In this document: one piece after another, positions 55,678 through 63,406 of the stretch | Layout: each line of letters begins with the position of its first letter | Position numbering within the stretch: the stretch's first letter is position 1 | Assembly (NCBI RefSeq): GCF_900142995.1 | Contig: NZ_FRCR01000003.1 | Location: 124,001 to 188,000, forward strand | Direction: 5' to 3' | DNA length: 64,000 nucleotides | DNA from: Caldanaerovirga acetigignens | Lineage (GTDB): Bacteria > Bacillota > Thermosediminibacteria > Thermosediminibacterales > Thermosediminibacteraceae | Translations under genes and position numbers: made by a program | Notes under the pieces: generated by a model | Databases searched by the model: none | Seen by the model: the letters and a program-made list of their open reading frames with translations, nothing else | Told to the model about the DNA's origin: nothing

Positions 55678-56208
55678 CTATTTATATCTGGCCTTAAAAT
55701 ATTGGAACAAGGGAAATAAGGTAAGCCCCTTATATGTCAAAAAGGTATAAAAATATGCCCACAAAAAATCCGCAAGAAAACTGTAAATAAAATAAACTTT
55801 AAAATCTATTCCTACGATGCCCGAAGCCCAAATAGCCGGAGTGCGCGGAATCCCAATGAACCTGCTTGCGATTATGAAAGGACCTCCATAGCGGATGTAC
55901 CACTCCTTTACCATTTCAAAGCCTTCCCGCCAAAGCTTAATTTTTCTCCCGTACCTGTCGAAAAAGGGTTTTCCTTTGGTGCGACCCGCATAATATGCGA
56001 GCACGTTTCCAAAAAGGTTGCCTAGGGCTATAATTATTACGGTATTCCAGAAAGAAATTCTTCCGATTTTTATGAGAAAGGCACAAGCAATGAATACCAC
56101 CTGTACGGGAAACGGCATTCCCGTTCCTTCCAAGGCAAAAACAGCAAAAATAGCAATCCAACCGTACTTTAACACTATATCGTATAGTTTTATTATAGGC
56201 AAGCTCAT
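55678..56208 (-). CDS. DedA-family membrane protein
   Basis: Polytopic membrane protein of the DedA/SNARE-associated Golgi family, linked to undecaprenyl-phosphate or phospholipid flipping and membrane homeostasis. The 176 residues show FALEGTGMPFPVQVVFIACA, ALGNLFGNVLAYYAGRTKGK and the signature SRFIGIPRTPAIWASGIVGI, followed by the last helices. The ribosome site is weak. It is convergent to the large RNA, whose 3' end stops nine bases past the dedA stop codon. Confidence 0.93.
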   Translation of the reverse strand: MSLPIIKLYDIVLKYGWIAIFAVFALEGTGMPFPVQVVFIACAFLIKIGRISFWNTVIIIALGNLFGNVLAYYAGRTKGKPFFDRYGRKIKLWREGFEMVKEWYIRYGGPFIIASRFIGIPRTPAIWASGIVGIDFKVYFIYSFLADFLWAYFYTFLTYKGLTLFPLFQYFKARYK

Positions 56209-56276
56209 AAGTTTTCACCATAAATTTTTTCGCTATGTCCATTTTTTTATTTTTGCCTTATTTAAAAAAAATTATA

Positions 56277-56306
56277 TATAAAAAAAATGGGCCGTATAGC
56301 CCATTT
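56277..56306 (-). terminator. Terminator of the amino-acid-dehydrogenase operon
   Basis: On the minus strand AAATGGGC and GCCCATTT (plus 56299-56306 and 56285-56292) form a stem with a 6-base loop, followed by TTTT. Confidence 0.85.
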
Positions 56307-56314
56307 ATGCAACT

Positions 56315-57460
56315 TTATACAACAGACGGTTCGAATATGAGCTCGCCCCTTTCAAACCTTCCGAGGTCCAGTTTATCGATAGGTATACTCGTGGGAAGTC
56401 CTAAAACGCATTCCGCCATAAGCACACCGGTTATGGGCCCGAACATAAATCCGTGGCCTGAAAAACCGGTGGCTACGTAAAGCCCCTCCACCTGCTCTAC
56501 CCTGCCCAGGATGGGCTGGGCATCGGGAGATATCTCATAAAGACCCGACCACTGCCGCACGATTCGCACATTTTTTAAGTAAGGCAGGAATCTCACCGCT
56601 TTCCTGCACATCTCCTCCACAAAGTCCCACGATGATGTTACGCTGTAAGTTTCGTGTTCCGCGGGGCCGTGACCCATTATGAATTCCCCGCCCGGTTCCT
56701 GCTGACAGTAAATATTACCAGCAAAGGACATTATCATAGGGCCCAGGCGGTGGTTTACGGGCTCTGTAACGAGGATCTGGTGGCGTTCTGGCCTCACGGG
56801 TATGTCTACGCCAGCCATAAAGCCCACTTCCTTCGACCAGGCACCTGCGGCGATGAGTACCTTATCCGTGTAAATATCTCCTTTGTTGGTATTTACGCCT
56901 TTAATCCTTCCTTCTTCGACAATAATCCCCGTCGCTTCAGTATAGGTATAAATCTCCACGCCGAGCCTTTTTGCCGCTTGTGCATAAGCTATCATAGTGT
57001 GGAAAGGATTGGCGTGGCCATCCTTTTGGTGGAAAGCACACGCCAAAATACCTTCTATATTAAGGTCCGGCACTATCTCCCTTGCCTCTTCGGGGGTGAG
57101 GAGCACCGAATTTATCCCTAAACTATTTTGAAGGGCAACGTTTTTCTTGAACTGCTCCACTTCTTTTTCCGTTACGGCCATCAGCAGGTATCCGCCCTGT
57201 TTGAATTCGATATCTCCTTCATAGTCCAAAATTTCGTTTAGGTTTTCGAAAATCTCGCAGGAAGCCTTGGCAAGACGGCAGTTCATCTCCGTTCCCCACT
57301 GCTGCCTGACGCCAGCGCCGCATCTTCCGGTAGAACCGCTCATCAGGTAACCTTTTTCTAACACCACCACATCCTTCATGCCCATGGCCGCGAGGTTATA
57401 AGCCGTGGCAAGGCCCGATATCCCCCCGCCTATAATTACAATTTCAGCAGTTTTTTTCAT
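56315..57460 (-). CDS. FAD-dependent amine/imino-acid dehydrogenase, catalytic beta subunit (DadA/HcnC-like)
   Basis: DAO-family flavoprotein (381 residues): FAD site AEIVIIGGGISGLATAYNLA, the RCGAGVRQQWGTEMNCRLAK segment typical of sarcosine oxidase/D-proline dehydrogenase beta subunits, ERHQILVTEP, and the C-terminal GLYEISPDAQPILGRVEQVE, then GLYVATGFSGHGFMFGP. It overlaps the preceding BFD-like gene by 17 bases. With the four iron-sulfur and flavin subunits upstream, it makes a split complex of the kind known for proline, hydroxyproline, octopine and cyanide-forming glycine dehydrogenases. The substrate cannot be read from the sequence; an imino acid such as proline or hydroxyproline is a reasonable guess. 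Confidence 0.88.
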   Translation of the reverse strand: MKKTAEIVIIGGGISGLATAYNLAAMGMKDVVVLEKGYLMSGSTGRCGAGVRQQWGTEMNCRLAKASCEIFENLNEILDYEGDIEFKQGGYLLMAVTEKEVEQFKKNVALQNSLGINSVLLTPEEAREIVPDLNIEGILACAFHQKDGHANPFHTMIAYAQAAKRLGVEIYTYTEATGIIVEEGRIKGVNTNKGDIYTDKVLIAAGAWSKEVGFMAGVDIPVRPERHQILVTEPVNHRLGPMIMSFAGNIYCQQEPGGEFIMGHGPAEHETYSVTSSWDFVEEMCRKAVRFLPYLKNVRIVRQWSGLYEISPDAQPILGRVEQVEGLYVATGFSGHGFMFGPITGVLMAECVLGLPTSIPIDKLDLGRFERGELIFEPSVV

Positions 57461-57728
57461 CTTCGCTTCCCTCCAGTATCACCGACATCTTTATATTTTT
57501 GGCAGGAGGCCGGAAAGTAGTTACCTCTATTTCTGCTGGATTTTTATTCGTTGCCTTCGCAAGCTCCGCCAAAAGCAACGTCCGGCATGTCCGGCCCTGG
57601 CACTGTCCCATGCCGCAGCGGGTTATCCTTTTTATCTCTTCCATCGATGTATATCCCTTTTCTATAAGGGCCTCGATTTCCTCAAGCGTCACGTCCTCGC
57701 ACCGGCAGATAATCGTCTTGCTTTTCAT
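57444..57728 (-). CDS. BFD-like [2Fe-2S] subunit of the dehydrogenase complex
   Basis: Ninety-four residues with the BFD [2Fe-2S] pattern CRCEDVTLEEIEALIEKG, then RITRCGMGQCQGRTC. In HcnB/OoxA-type alpha subunits this module is usually fused to the FAD/NAD protein; here it is a separate gene. It starts one base after the ferredoxin gene stops and overlaps the catalytic subunit gene. The C-terminal 35 residues (FRPPAKNIKMSVILE) resemble the OoxA tail. Confidence 0.88.
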   Translation of the reverse strand: MKSKTIICRCEDVTLEEIEALIEKGYTSMEEIKRITRCGMGQCQGRTCRTLLLAELAKATNKNPAEIEVTTFRPPAKNIKMSVILEGSEDEKNC

Positions 57729-57729
57729 T

Positions 57730-58221
57730 TTATACCACCCCGACCTTTATATTCCTTACCGCCATCGAAAGATGCTTCGGAACTGTTACGGTAACGATTG
57801 GGGTCCTATCTTCATACTTCCCCTTCCGTACCTTTACGACCCTACCCCTACCTACCATCGCACCGCTTCTGTCCAGCAACTCAACCTCCTGGCCTTCTTC
57901 CGGAAGCGGGAGAAACTCAAAGGGCATAGACACCGTGGCTTCACTTTCCGAATAAGTCTCATCGACTACAAATATGGCAAGTCCCGGACACTTGCTTATG
58001 CAAAGACCGCACCCAATGCATTTTTCGTAATCGATTTTGGGAAGGTCGTTTATATCTTCAAACTTTTCTATTGCTCCGACCCTGCAGGCGGTGTAGCACG
58101 GATTGCAAGGGATTTTTTGGAAACATTCGATAACCGCCACTGGCCCCTTTTTGAGCCTTTCGGCCGGAGGAATCCTAGGGGCCAATTCCTCTGCCGTCGG
58201 TATTCCGTTTGTAGCAAGCAT
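57730..58221 (-). CDS. Ferredoxin-like [4Fe-4S] subunit of the dehydrogenase complex
   Basis: The 163-residue protein has an N-terminal set of cysteines (CFQKIPCNPCYTACRVGAI) and a complete [4Fe-4S] motif (CIGCGLCISKCPGLAIFV), followed by a small beta domain (LLDRSGAMVGRGRVVKVRKG). This looks like a 2x[4Fe-4S] electron-transfer subunit with an added C-terminal domain. AGGAG lies 11 bases before ATG 58221. It would link the flavin subunits to a ferredoxin or membrane acceptor in an anaerobe. Confidence 0.87.
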   Translation of the reverse strand: MLATNGIPTAEELAPRIPPAERLKKGPVAVIECFQKIPCNPCYTACRVGAIEKFEDINDLPKIDYEKCIGCGLCISKCPGLAIFVVDETYSESEATVSMPFEFLPLPEEGQEVELLDRSGAMVGRGRVVKVRKGKYEDRTPIVTVTVPKHLSMAVRNIKVGVV

Positions 58222-58236
58222 ATCAATTCACACTCC

Positions 58237-59328
58237 TTACGAGGCTAATTTGGAAAGTCCTTTGCGGATTTTCTCCCCGACCGGCCCGGAGCGCAGATTT
58301 TCAAGCTCTCTTTTAACCTCTGCCTTCTTTTCCTCGCAACTACCATCGTCATATCCGAGACTTTGAGCAGCAGAAAGACCTGCCAGCCTTCCCTCCATCA
58401 TTGCGCTCGAAGCCTCTTCCACTCCAGCCACATCGCCGGCCACGTAAATTCCGGGAACCGTTGTCTCCATATTCTCGTTCCTCACGGGCACATGCCCTCC
58501 GAGTTCCGGAACGTATTTCATCCTGCAGCCGGCCTGCCACAAAAGTTCTGCCAGAGGTGACAGCCCCACCGCTATGCACATCACATCCACGTTAAACACT
58601 TTTTCAGTCCCCGGTACCGGCTTCCAATTTTCATCCAACTTCCATATAACCGCCCTTTCCAGGGCTCCTGTCATCTTGTTGGGATATGCCGCCTTCACAG
58701 TATAAGAAGTAAGGATGGGCACTCCAAGTCTTGCCACTTTTGAAGCATGAACCCAGTAACCCCCTATTGTAGGCGCGGCATCGATTATCGCCTTTACGTT
58801 GACCCCCGCCTGCATCAACTGGTAACTCACAATGAGGCCTATGTTGCCTGCTCCGACCATCAGCACGTTTTTACCCGGCAACACCCCGTGTTCGTTCATC
58901 AGGGTCTGCACGGCCCCGGCTCCGTAAATTCCGGGAAGGTCGTTGTTTTCAAAAAGCAGAAATTTTTCCGAGGCGCCCGTTGCTACAACAATTCTCTCAG
59001 CCTTCATCTTAACCCATTTTTTCTCTTCAACCTCGATCCCCAACACGCCGTCATCGGGATAATAGGCAACGACTGTCGAATCCAACATTACTTTAATTTT
59101 CGGGTTTTCTTTTATCTTTTCCGACAAAATCTCAGCAATTTCTATTCCGCGCACCGAAGCGTACTGCCTTTCCGAGCCGAAAAACTTGTGTGTCTGCTTT
59201 ACGAGCTGCCCTCCCAGTCTCGAATTTCTGTCTATCAGCGTGACGCTTGCGCCCATTTCCGCAGCAGCCAGCGCCGCCATGAGGCCAGCCGGTCCCCCAC
59301 CTATAACCGCAATCTGTGCCTGCTTCAA
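58237..59328 (-). CDS. FAD/NAD(P)-binding alpha subunit of the dehydrogenase complex (HcnB/OoxA-like)
   Basis: Pyridine nucleotide-disulfide-type flavoprotein (363 residues): QIAVIGGGPAGLMAALAAAE, RIVVATGASEKFLLFENNDL, PGIYGAGAVQTLMNEHGVLP, the second dinucleotide site VLMVGAGNIGLIVSYQLMQA, and PGIYVAGDVAGVEEASSAMM. It lacks the C-terminal BFD domain of HcnB, which is encoded separately. TTG 59328 overlaps the stop of the [2Fe-2S] gene (TTGA). Confidence 0.9.
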   Translation of the reverse strand: MKQAQIAVIGGGPAGLMAALAAAEMGASVTLIDRNSRLGGQLVKQTHKFFGSERQYASVRGIEIAEILSEKIKENPKIKVMLDSTVVAYYPDDGVLGIEVEEKKWVKMKAERIVVATGASEKFLLFENNDLPGIYGAGAVQTLMNEHGVLPGKNVLMVGAGNIGLIVSYQLMQAGVNVKAIIDAAPTIGGYWVHASKVARLGVPILTSYTVKAAYPNKMTGALERAVIWKLDENWKPVPGTEKVFNVDVMCIAVGLSPLAELLWQAGCRMKYVPELGGHVPVRNENMETTVPGIYVAGDVAGVEEASSAMMEGRLAGLSAAQSLGYDDGSCEEKKAEVKRELENLRSGPVGEKIRKGLSKLAS

Positions 59329-59630
59329 TTGAGTTCACCCCTGCCTTCCTGTGTTTCTATTACCATGCCTTCGCGCAGCTTCTCGGTGCACACCCTCACG
59401 TTCGGTTCGCCGTTCACGGTCATGAGGCATGAAGAACAATTCCCTATGGCACAATAAAATCCCCTCGGTCTTTTCAGCTTTTTGCTGTAACTTAAAACCC
59501 TCACGCCGTTGGCGTGCAGCGCCGCCGCAATGGGCTCCCCTTCAAATCCTTTCATCTTTTTGCCGTTAAAGGTGAATTCAACTTCCCTTCCCCGCTTGAA
59601 AGTCAATATAGGGTGTTCTTCGATTCTCAT
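59325..59630 (-). CDS. [2Fe-2S] ferredoxin-like subunit of the dehydrogenase complex (HcnA/SoxA N-terminal-like)
   Basis: Plant-type-like [2Fe-2S] domain of 101 residues with VEFTFNGKKMKGFEGEPIAA, then FYCAIGNCSSCLMTVNGEPN and RVCTE. This is the module at the N-terminus of sarcosine oxidase alpha and HcnA. AGGTG and GGGAC precede ATG 59630. First structural gene after the regulator; all six genes are tightly packed. Confidence 0.9.
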   Translation of the reverse strand: MRIEEHPILTFKRGREVEFTFNGKKMKGFEGEPIAAALHANGVRVLSYSKKLKRPRGFYCAIGNCSSCLMTVNGEPNVRVCTEKLREGMVIETQEGRGELN

Positions 59631-59636
59631 GTCCCT

Positions 59637-60347
59637 TCACCTCTCATCTTTAAAATGCTTTTCTTTTAATATGTAATGCCTCAATTCCCTGAGGTGCACT
59701 TTGATCTTTTCAACGGCCTCATCTTCCTTGCGCTCAGAAATGGCTTTAACTATATCGCTGTGCTGCCTGCATAGCTCCAGCCAGTCGTCGAAATCCAACA
59801 TAGTTTTTTCCCGCAAGTCCTTGCTTACCGTGAGAAGGTAGGCCACCACCTCCTTTAGGACGAAATTATGCGACGCTTCGGCCAATGCCAGATGAAAGGC
59901 CATATCTTTGTCTTTTTCCCGGTATTCTTCCAAACTCGTGCCAGCCCCGTGGAATTCTCTATCCAATGCCATCAACTTTTCTATGTCCTCTTTTGTTGCG
60001 CGCTTCGTCGCCAAGCTTACAACCCTTATTTCGATAATTTCCCTGGCTTCAATGACATCCAAAAGCGCATCTCTTTCCAAGTCCATCGAGGTAAAGTTCA
60101 TGAAGGAAGAGCCGGATATTTTCCTTAGATATCTCCCTCCGCCCGGACGGCTCTCCACTATGCCCCTTGATTCTAACACCCTGAAAGCCTCCCTCAAAAT
60201 CGACCTGCTCACTCCGAGTTGTTCTATAAGCTGCCTTTCGGACGGAAACTTGTCGCCGGGCTTCAATTCCCCCTTGTCGATCATGCCCATTACCTGCTGG
60301 ATTATGGTTTCATACAGCCTCACGTTTTTGACCCTTTGGAAATTCAT
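59637..60347 (-). CDS. FadR/GntR-family regulator of the dehydrogenase operon
   Basis: Winged-helix regulator (236 residues) with the N-terminal GELKPGDKFPSERQLIEQLG and VSRSILREAFRVLESRGIVE and an FCD domain (DALLDVIEAREIIEIRVVSL, DMAFHLALAEASHNFVLKEV, HSDIVKAISERKEDEAVEKI). AGGAGG lies before ATG 60347. It heads the operon and probably senses the amino or imino acid oxidised by the complex. A TGG-TCAT-CCA element lies 28-37 bases upstream of the start; I regard it as too weak to call an operator. Confidence 0.92.
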   Translation of the reverse strand: MNFQRVKNVRLYETIIQQVMGMIDKGELKPGDKFPSERQLIEQLGVSRSILREAFRVLESRGIVESRPGGGRYLRKISGSSFMNFTSMDLERDALLDVIEAREIIEIRVVSLATKRATKEDIEKLMALDREFHGAGTSLEEYREKDKDMAFHLALAEASHNFVLKEVVAYLLTVSKDLREKTMLDFDDWLELCRQHSDIVKAISERKEDEAVEKIKVHLRELRHYILKEKHFKDER

Positions 60348-60484
60348 GATGACCTCCTGACTATTTAGCTTACTTGGTCATCCAGTTATATTTACTTTAT
60401 AGATATTCTTCATTTATTTAAAAAATCCTTCGAATTAAATACACATTTTTTAATTTACATTATTAGTTTACTATTTAACAAATT

Positions 60485-60505
60485 GCACAACGAACGCCGT
60501 TGTGC
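60485..60505 (+). other. Inverted repeat upstream of tsaD
   Basis: GCACAACG and CGTTGTGC (60485-60492 and 60498-60505) are perfect 8-bp arms around a 5-base loop, about 30 bases before the tsaD start. It could be an operator or a leader hairpin; no T-run follows directly. Confidence 0.45.
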
Positions 60506-60535
60506 TAAGATTACTTTTTAGAAAGGGGATTTGCT

Positions 60536-61549
60536 ATGAAAAACGGAGAATTAATAACACTCGGCATAGAAACTTCCTGCGATGAAACGTCGGCTTCAGT
60601 AGTAGCGGGCGGCAGAAAGATTCTTTCTAACGTCATACTTTCCCAGACTGAATGGCACGAAAGATTCGGCGGCGTTGTACCTGAAATCGCATCAAGGAAA
60701 CACCTGGAATCTATATGCGCAGTTGTAGAGAAGGCATTTCAAGAAGCTAACGTCAATTTTAGTGACGTAGACCTGGTAGCAGTCACCAATGGCCCCGGGC
60801 TAATAGGCGCTTTGATTGTCGGCGTCTCCTACGCAAAAGCCGTAGCTTACGCAATAAAAAAGCCCCTCATCGGGGTTAATCACATAGAGGGGCATATTTA
60901 CGCTAATTTCCTTGAAAACGATTTTGAACCTCCCTTTATTTGCCTCGTAGTTTCTGGAGGACACACTCATCTTATCCACATGGAGGACCATGGAAAATAC
61001 ACCGTGCTGGGCAGGACAGTGGACGACGCTGCCGGTGAGGCTTTTGACAAAATAGCGAGGGCCTTGAACCTTGGCTACCCAGGGGGGCCGGCTATCGACA
61101 AAATAGCCCGGCAGGGCGACGAAAACGCTATCTCTTTTCCGGTCGCCCAGATAAAGGGAAGTGACCTGGATTTCAGCTTCAGCGGCCTTAAATCAGCCGT
61201 TCTCAATTTTCTCAACCACTGCAGGCAAAAAGGGGTTCTGGTAAAAGTAGAAGACGTAGCTGCCAGCTTTCAAAAAGCCGTCGTAAGTGCTCTTGTGGAA
61301 AATACCATTGAAGCGGCAAAAAGAACCAACTGCCGGGTTATAGCTCTGGCAGGAGGCGTCGCTGCAAACAGCCGGCTAAGGGAGGAATTCCAAAAAAGAG
61401 CCGACGACAAATTCGAAATTCACTTCCCGCCAGTAAAACTCTGCACTGACAACGCCGCCATGATAGCATGTGCAGGCTATTACAGGTACAGGCAAGGATT
61501 TTCGTCAGACCTAAGCCTCGAAGCTTATGCAAATCTGAGACTTTTTTGA
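60536..61549 (+). CDS. tsaD: tRNA N6-adenosine threonylcarbamoyltransferase TsaD
   Basis: Makes t6A37 in ANN-decoding tRNAs together with TsaB and TsaE. The 337 residues show LGIETSCDETSASVV, the metal motif HIEGH (H116, H120), VSGGHTHLI, DDAAGEAFDKIARALNLGYP, GGVAANSRLREEF and CTDNAAMIACAGYYR. GAAAGGGG precedes ATG 60536. It is convergent with rimI-tsaB-tsaE rather than in one operon with them; the DnaA-box cluster lies between. Confidence 0.98.
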   Translation: MKNGELITLGIETSCDETSASVVAGGRKILSNVILSQTEWHERFGGVVPEIASRKHLESICAVVEKAFQEANVNFSDVDLVAVTNGPGLIGALIVGVSYAKAVAYAIKKPLIGVNHIEGHIYANFLENDFEPPFICLVVSGGHTHLIHMEDHGKYTVLGRTVDDAAGEAFDKIARALNLGYPGGPAIDKIARQGDENAISFPVAQIKGSDLDFSFSGLKSAVLNFLNHCRQKGVLVKVEDVAASFQKAVVSALVENTIEAAKRTNCRVIALAGGVAANSRLREEFQKRADDKFEIHFPPVKLCTDNAAMIACAGYYRYRQGFSSDLSLEAYANLRLF

Positions 61550-61553
61550 TACA

Positions 61554-61677
61554 TGTGGAAAATAAAACTGGGGAAATTGTGGATAAGTGACGTACAAAGG
61601 ATGGTTTTTAAGTTTTTTCTGTGGATAACTTTGTGGATATGTGGATAATACTTACTTTTCATTCAAATTTGTCCACA
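61554..61677. promoter_or_regulatory. Cluster of DnaA boxes between convergent tsaD and rimI
   Basis: Three exact TGTGGATAA boxes on the plus strand (61578-61586, 61620-61628, 61640-61648), plus TGTGGATAT (61632-61640), TGTGGAAAA (61554-61562) and an inverted TTGTCCACA (61669-61677, just inside rimI). All lie in 124 bp between two gene ends, so there is no promoter for DnaA to regulate. A DnaA-titration or reactivation locus is the natural reading; function is inferred. Confidence 0.75.
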
Positions 61678-62122
61678 TTATGACAGCGTCTTCATTGTTG
61701 TCAGTATAGTATCCCCGCCTTATCCCTATGGGCTCAAATCCCAATTTAGTATAAAGGTTCTGGGCAATGTAGTTGCTCTTTCTCACTTCGAGGGTCATCA
61801 TCTTGGCTCCGCTTTCCCTGGCCATCGTTATGAGGGAGCGCATAAGAAGCTCCCCTATACCCTTTTTTCTGAATCCGGGGTGGACCGCCACGTTGGTCAC
61901 GTGAGCTTCCCCAACAATTAGCCACATTCCCGCATAGCCCACAACCCTGCCGTCGACCTTGGCCACTATGTACGTGGCGAGCTCATTCGTCGTAAGCTCA
62001 AGGAAAAAAGAATTTTTGGACCAAGGATTGGTAAAGCTCAACTTTTCTACTTCCATCACCTGGTCCAAATCTTCCACTCCCATAAGCTCAACGGTTACTT
62101 TTTCCAGACTTGCCCTTTCCAT
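61652..62122 (-). CDS. rimI: Ribosomal-protein-alanine N-acetyltransferase (RimI-like GNAT)
   Basis: GNAT acetyltransferase (156 residues) with VMEVEKLSFTNPWSKNSFFL, GYAGMWLIVGEAHVTNVAVH, the acetyl-CoA loop RKKGIGELLM and TLEVRKSNYIAQNLYTKLGF, then the C-terminal RRGYYTDNNEDAVIM. The order tsaE-tsaB-rimI is the classic bacterial arrangement. ATG 62122 has GGAGG six bases upstream; the longer frame to 62149 is not needed. It overlaps tsaB by 35 bases. Confidence 0.95.
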   Translation of the reverse strand: MERASLEKVTVELMGVEDLDQVMEVEKLSFTNPWSKNSFFLELTTNELATYIVAKVDGRVVGYAGMWLIVGEAHVTNVAVHPGFRKKGIGELLMRSLITMARESGAKMMTLEVRKSNYIAQNLYTKLGFEPIGIRRGYYTDNNEDAVIMWTNLNEK

Positions 62123-62822
62123 ACCTTTCCTCCCACTTTTCTTCTGCATGGGATTTTCTCATGTAAAAAGGCCTGATATTAAAACAATTAAAGGTTTTTC
62201 CGGCCTTCAAATCCTTTAAGCCAACCTCAGCCACCGAAGATGCTCTGGGCATGGCAAAAGGCCTTTTTGCCACTACGAGCTTTCCCGCAGATTTTACATC
62301 TTCAGGAAGAGAAGAATGCACCAAAGGCGCTCCATCTCCCAGCAAAACGGCATTCTGGTTTAAGTCAATAAGCCGTTTTACTAGTTTCTCCACCTTTATT
62401 ACCTCATAATCCCAAAAGCGGACCAATTCTTTGCCTTCCCAACGGTAAAGGCAAGCGTACACTTCGCCCCTCTGGGCATCAACGGCAGGGCATAAAAAAT
62501 CACCGCAGTGCATGAGATTGTGTGCCAAAGCGTCCAGTGTATTGACCCCAACAAGGGGTATACCGTGAACGTGAGAAAGCCCCTGGGCACAAGCCATTCC
62601 TATCCTTATTCCGGTAAAGGACCCCGGACCTATGGCCACCGCTATGGCGTCCAATTCTCCCAATTGGGTGTACGAATCGGAAAGAAGCCTGTCAATCATT
62701 GAGACGAGCTTTTCAAGATGGGTGTGACGGTGGTTCAAAATGTACTCTCCCACTAATTTTTCTTCCGCAAGCAATGCTGCCGTTGCAACTTCAGAAGATG
62801 TATCTATGCCAAGGACCTTCAT
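62088..62822 (-). CDS. tsaB: TsaB, t6A biosynthesis scaffold/dimerisation subunit
   Basis: Paralogue of TsaD without the metal-binding HIEGH motif. It has VLGIDTSSEVATAALLAEEK, LGELDAIAVAIGPGSFTGIR, IGMACAQGLSHVHGIPLVGV and ALAHNLMHCGDFLCPAVDAQ, then RGEVYACLYR. I start at ATG 62822 (MKVLGIDTS), which overlaps the tsaE stop (ATGA) and gives 244 residues; the frame open to 62963 runs through tsaE and is not used. Confidence 0.96.
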   Translation of the reverse strand: MKVLGIDTSSEVATAALLAEEKLVGEYILNHRHTHLEKLVSMIDRLLSDSYTQLGELDAIAVAIGPGSFTGIRIGMACAQGLSHVHGIPLVGVNTLDALAHNLMHCGDFLCPAVDAQRGEVYACLYRWEGKELVRFWDYEVIKVEKLVKRLIDLNQNAVLLGDGAPLVHSSLPEDVKSAGKLVVAKRPFAMPRASSVAEVGLKDLKAGKTFNCFNIRPFYMRKSHAEEKWEERYGKGKSGKSNR

Positions 62823-63283
62823 GACTTCTTCATCTCCTGCAAAATTTTTTCGTACTTTTTTCCCTTTGCCGTGAAAATTATCCTTCTTTCCTGCTCTCCA
62901 ATCGTCTCTAATTCCACCCAAAGAATCTCTTCGGGAAGAATGTCGATGACCAAATCCGCCCACTCAATTATGACGACATATTCTTTTAAATAGTCTCTAA
63001 ATCCTATCTCTTCTAATTCTCCGGCATCGCTCAACCTGTAAACATCAATGTGGGCAACAGGCACATCTCCACCATACTCGTTTATTATTGTAAAGGTGGG
63101 ACTCGTCACAAAATCCTCGCTTCCGACCCCTCTTGTAATTCCCCTTGCAAAGGCTGTTTTACCCGCACCCAAATCCCCTTTTAAGGCCACCAAATCCCCT
63201 TTTGAAAGGAGACTACCCAATTTTTCTCCCAGCTCCTGTGTCTCTACAACGCTTTTGGTTTCAAAAACAACTTTAAACTCCAT
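62819..63283 (-). CDS. tsaE: TsaE, t6A biosynthesis P-loop ATPase
   Basis: P-loop protein of 154 residues that energises the TsaBD complex. Walker A is GDLGAGKT (residues 36-43); SPTFTIINEY, VAHIDVYRL and VVIIEWADLV are family blocks. ATG 63283 (MEFKVVF) has GGGGA six bases upstream and gives the usual length; further in-frame codons reach 63337. Confidence 0.96.
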   Translation of the reverse strand: MEFKVVFETKSVVETQELGEKLGSLLSKGDLVALKGDLGAGKTAFARGITRGVGSEDFVTSPTFTIINEYGGDVPVAHIDVYRLSDAGELEEIGFRDYLKEYVVIIEWADLVIDILPEEILWVELETIGEQERRIIFTAKGKKYEKILQEMKKS

Positions 63284-63356
63284 AATTTTCCCCATTCTTC
63301 GTATTAGTTTTACATATACATTTACATTATATCGCAAATTCCCTTTGATAAAAACT

Positions 63357-63393
63357 TAAAAATAAAGCACCAACCGTTACCCGGTTAGTGCTT
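63357..63393 (-). terminator. Terminator after the riboflavin transporter gene
   Basis: On the minus strand AAGCAC-T-AACCG and CGGTT-G-GTGCTT (plus 63365-63393) form a stem followed by TATTTTT. Confidence 0.85.
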
Positions 63394-63406
63394 GCGTTCA
63401 TTCGAG

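Noticed and set aside
60375-60384. TGG-TCAT-CCA element upstream of the FadR-like gene as operator
   Set aside because: Only 3-bp arms match; too short to separate from chance.
61560-61650. Second replication origin
   Set aside because: There is a DnaA-box cluster but no AT-rich unwinding element, no dnaA/dnaN and no change of gene direction typical of oriC; a titration site is more likely.
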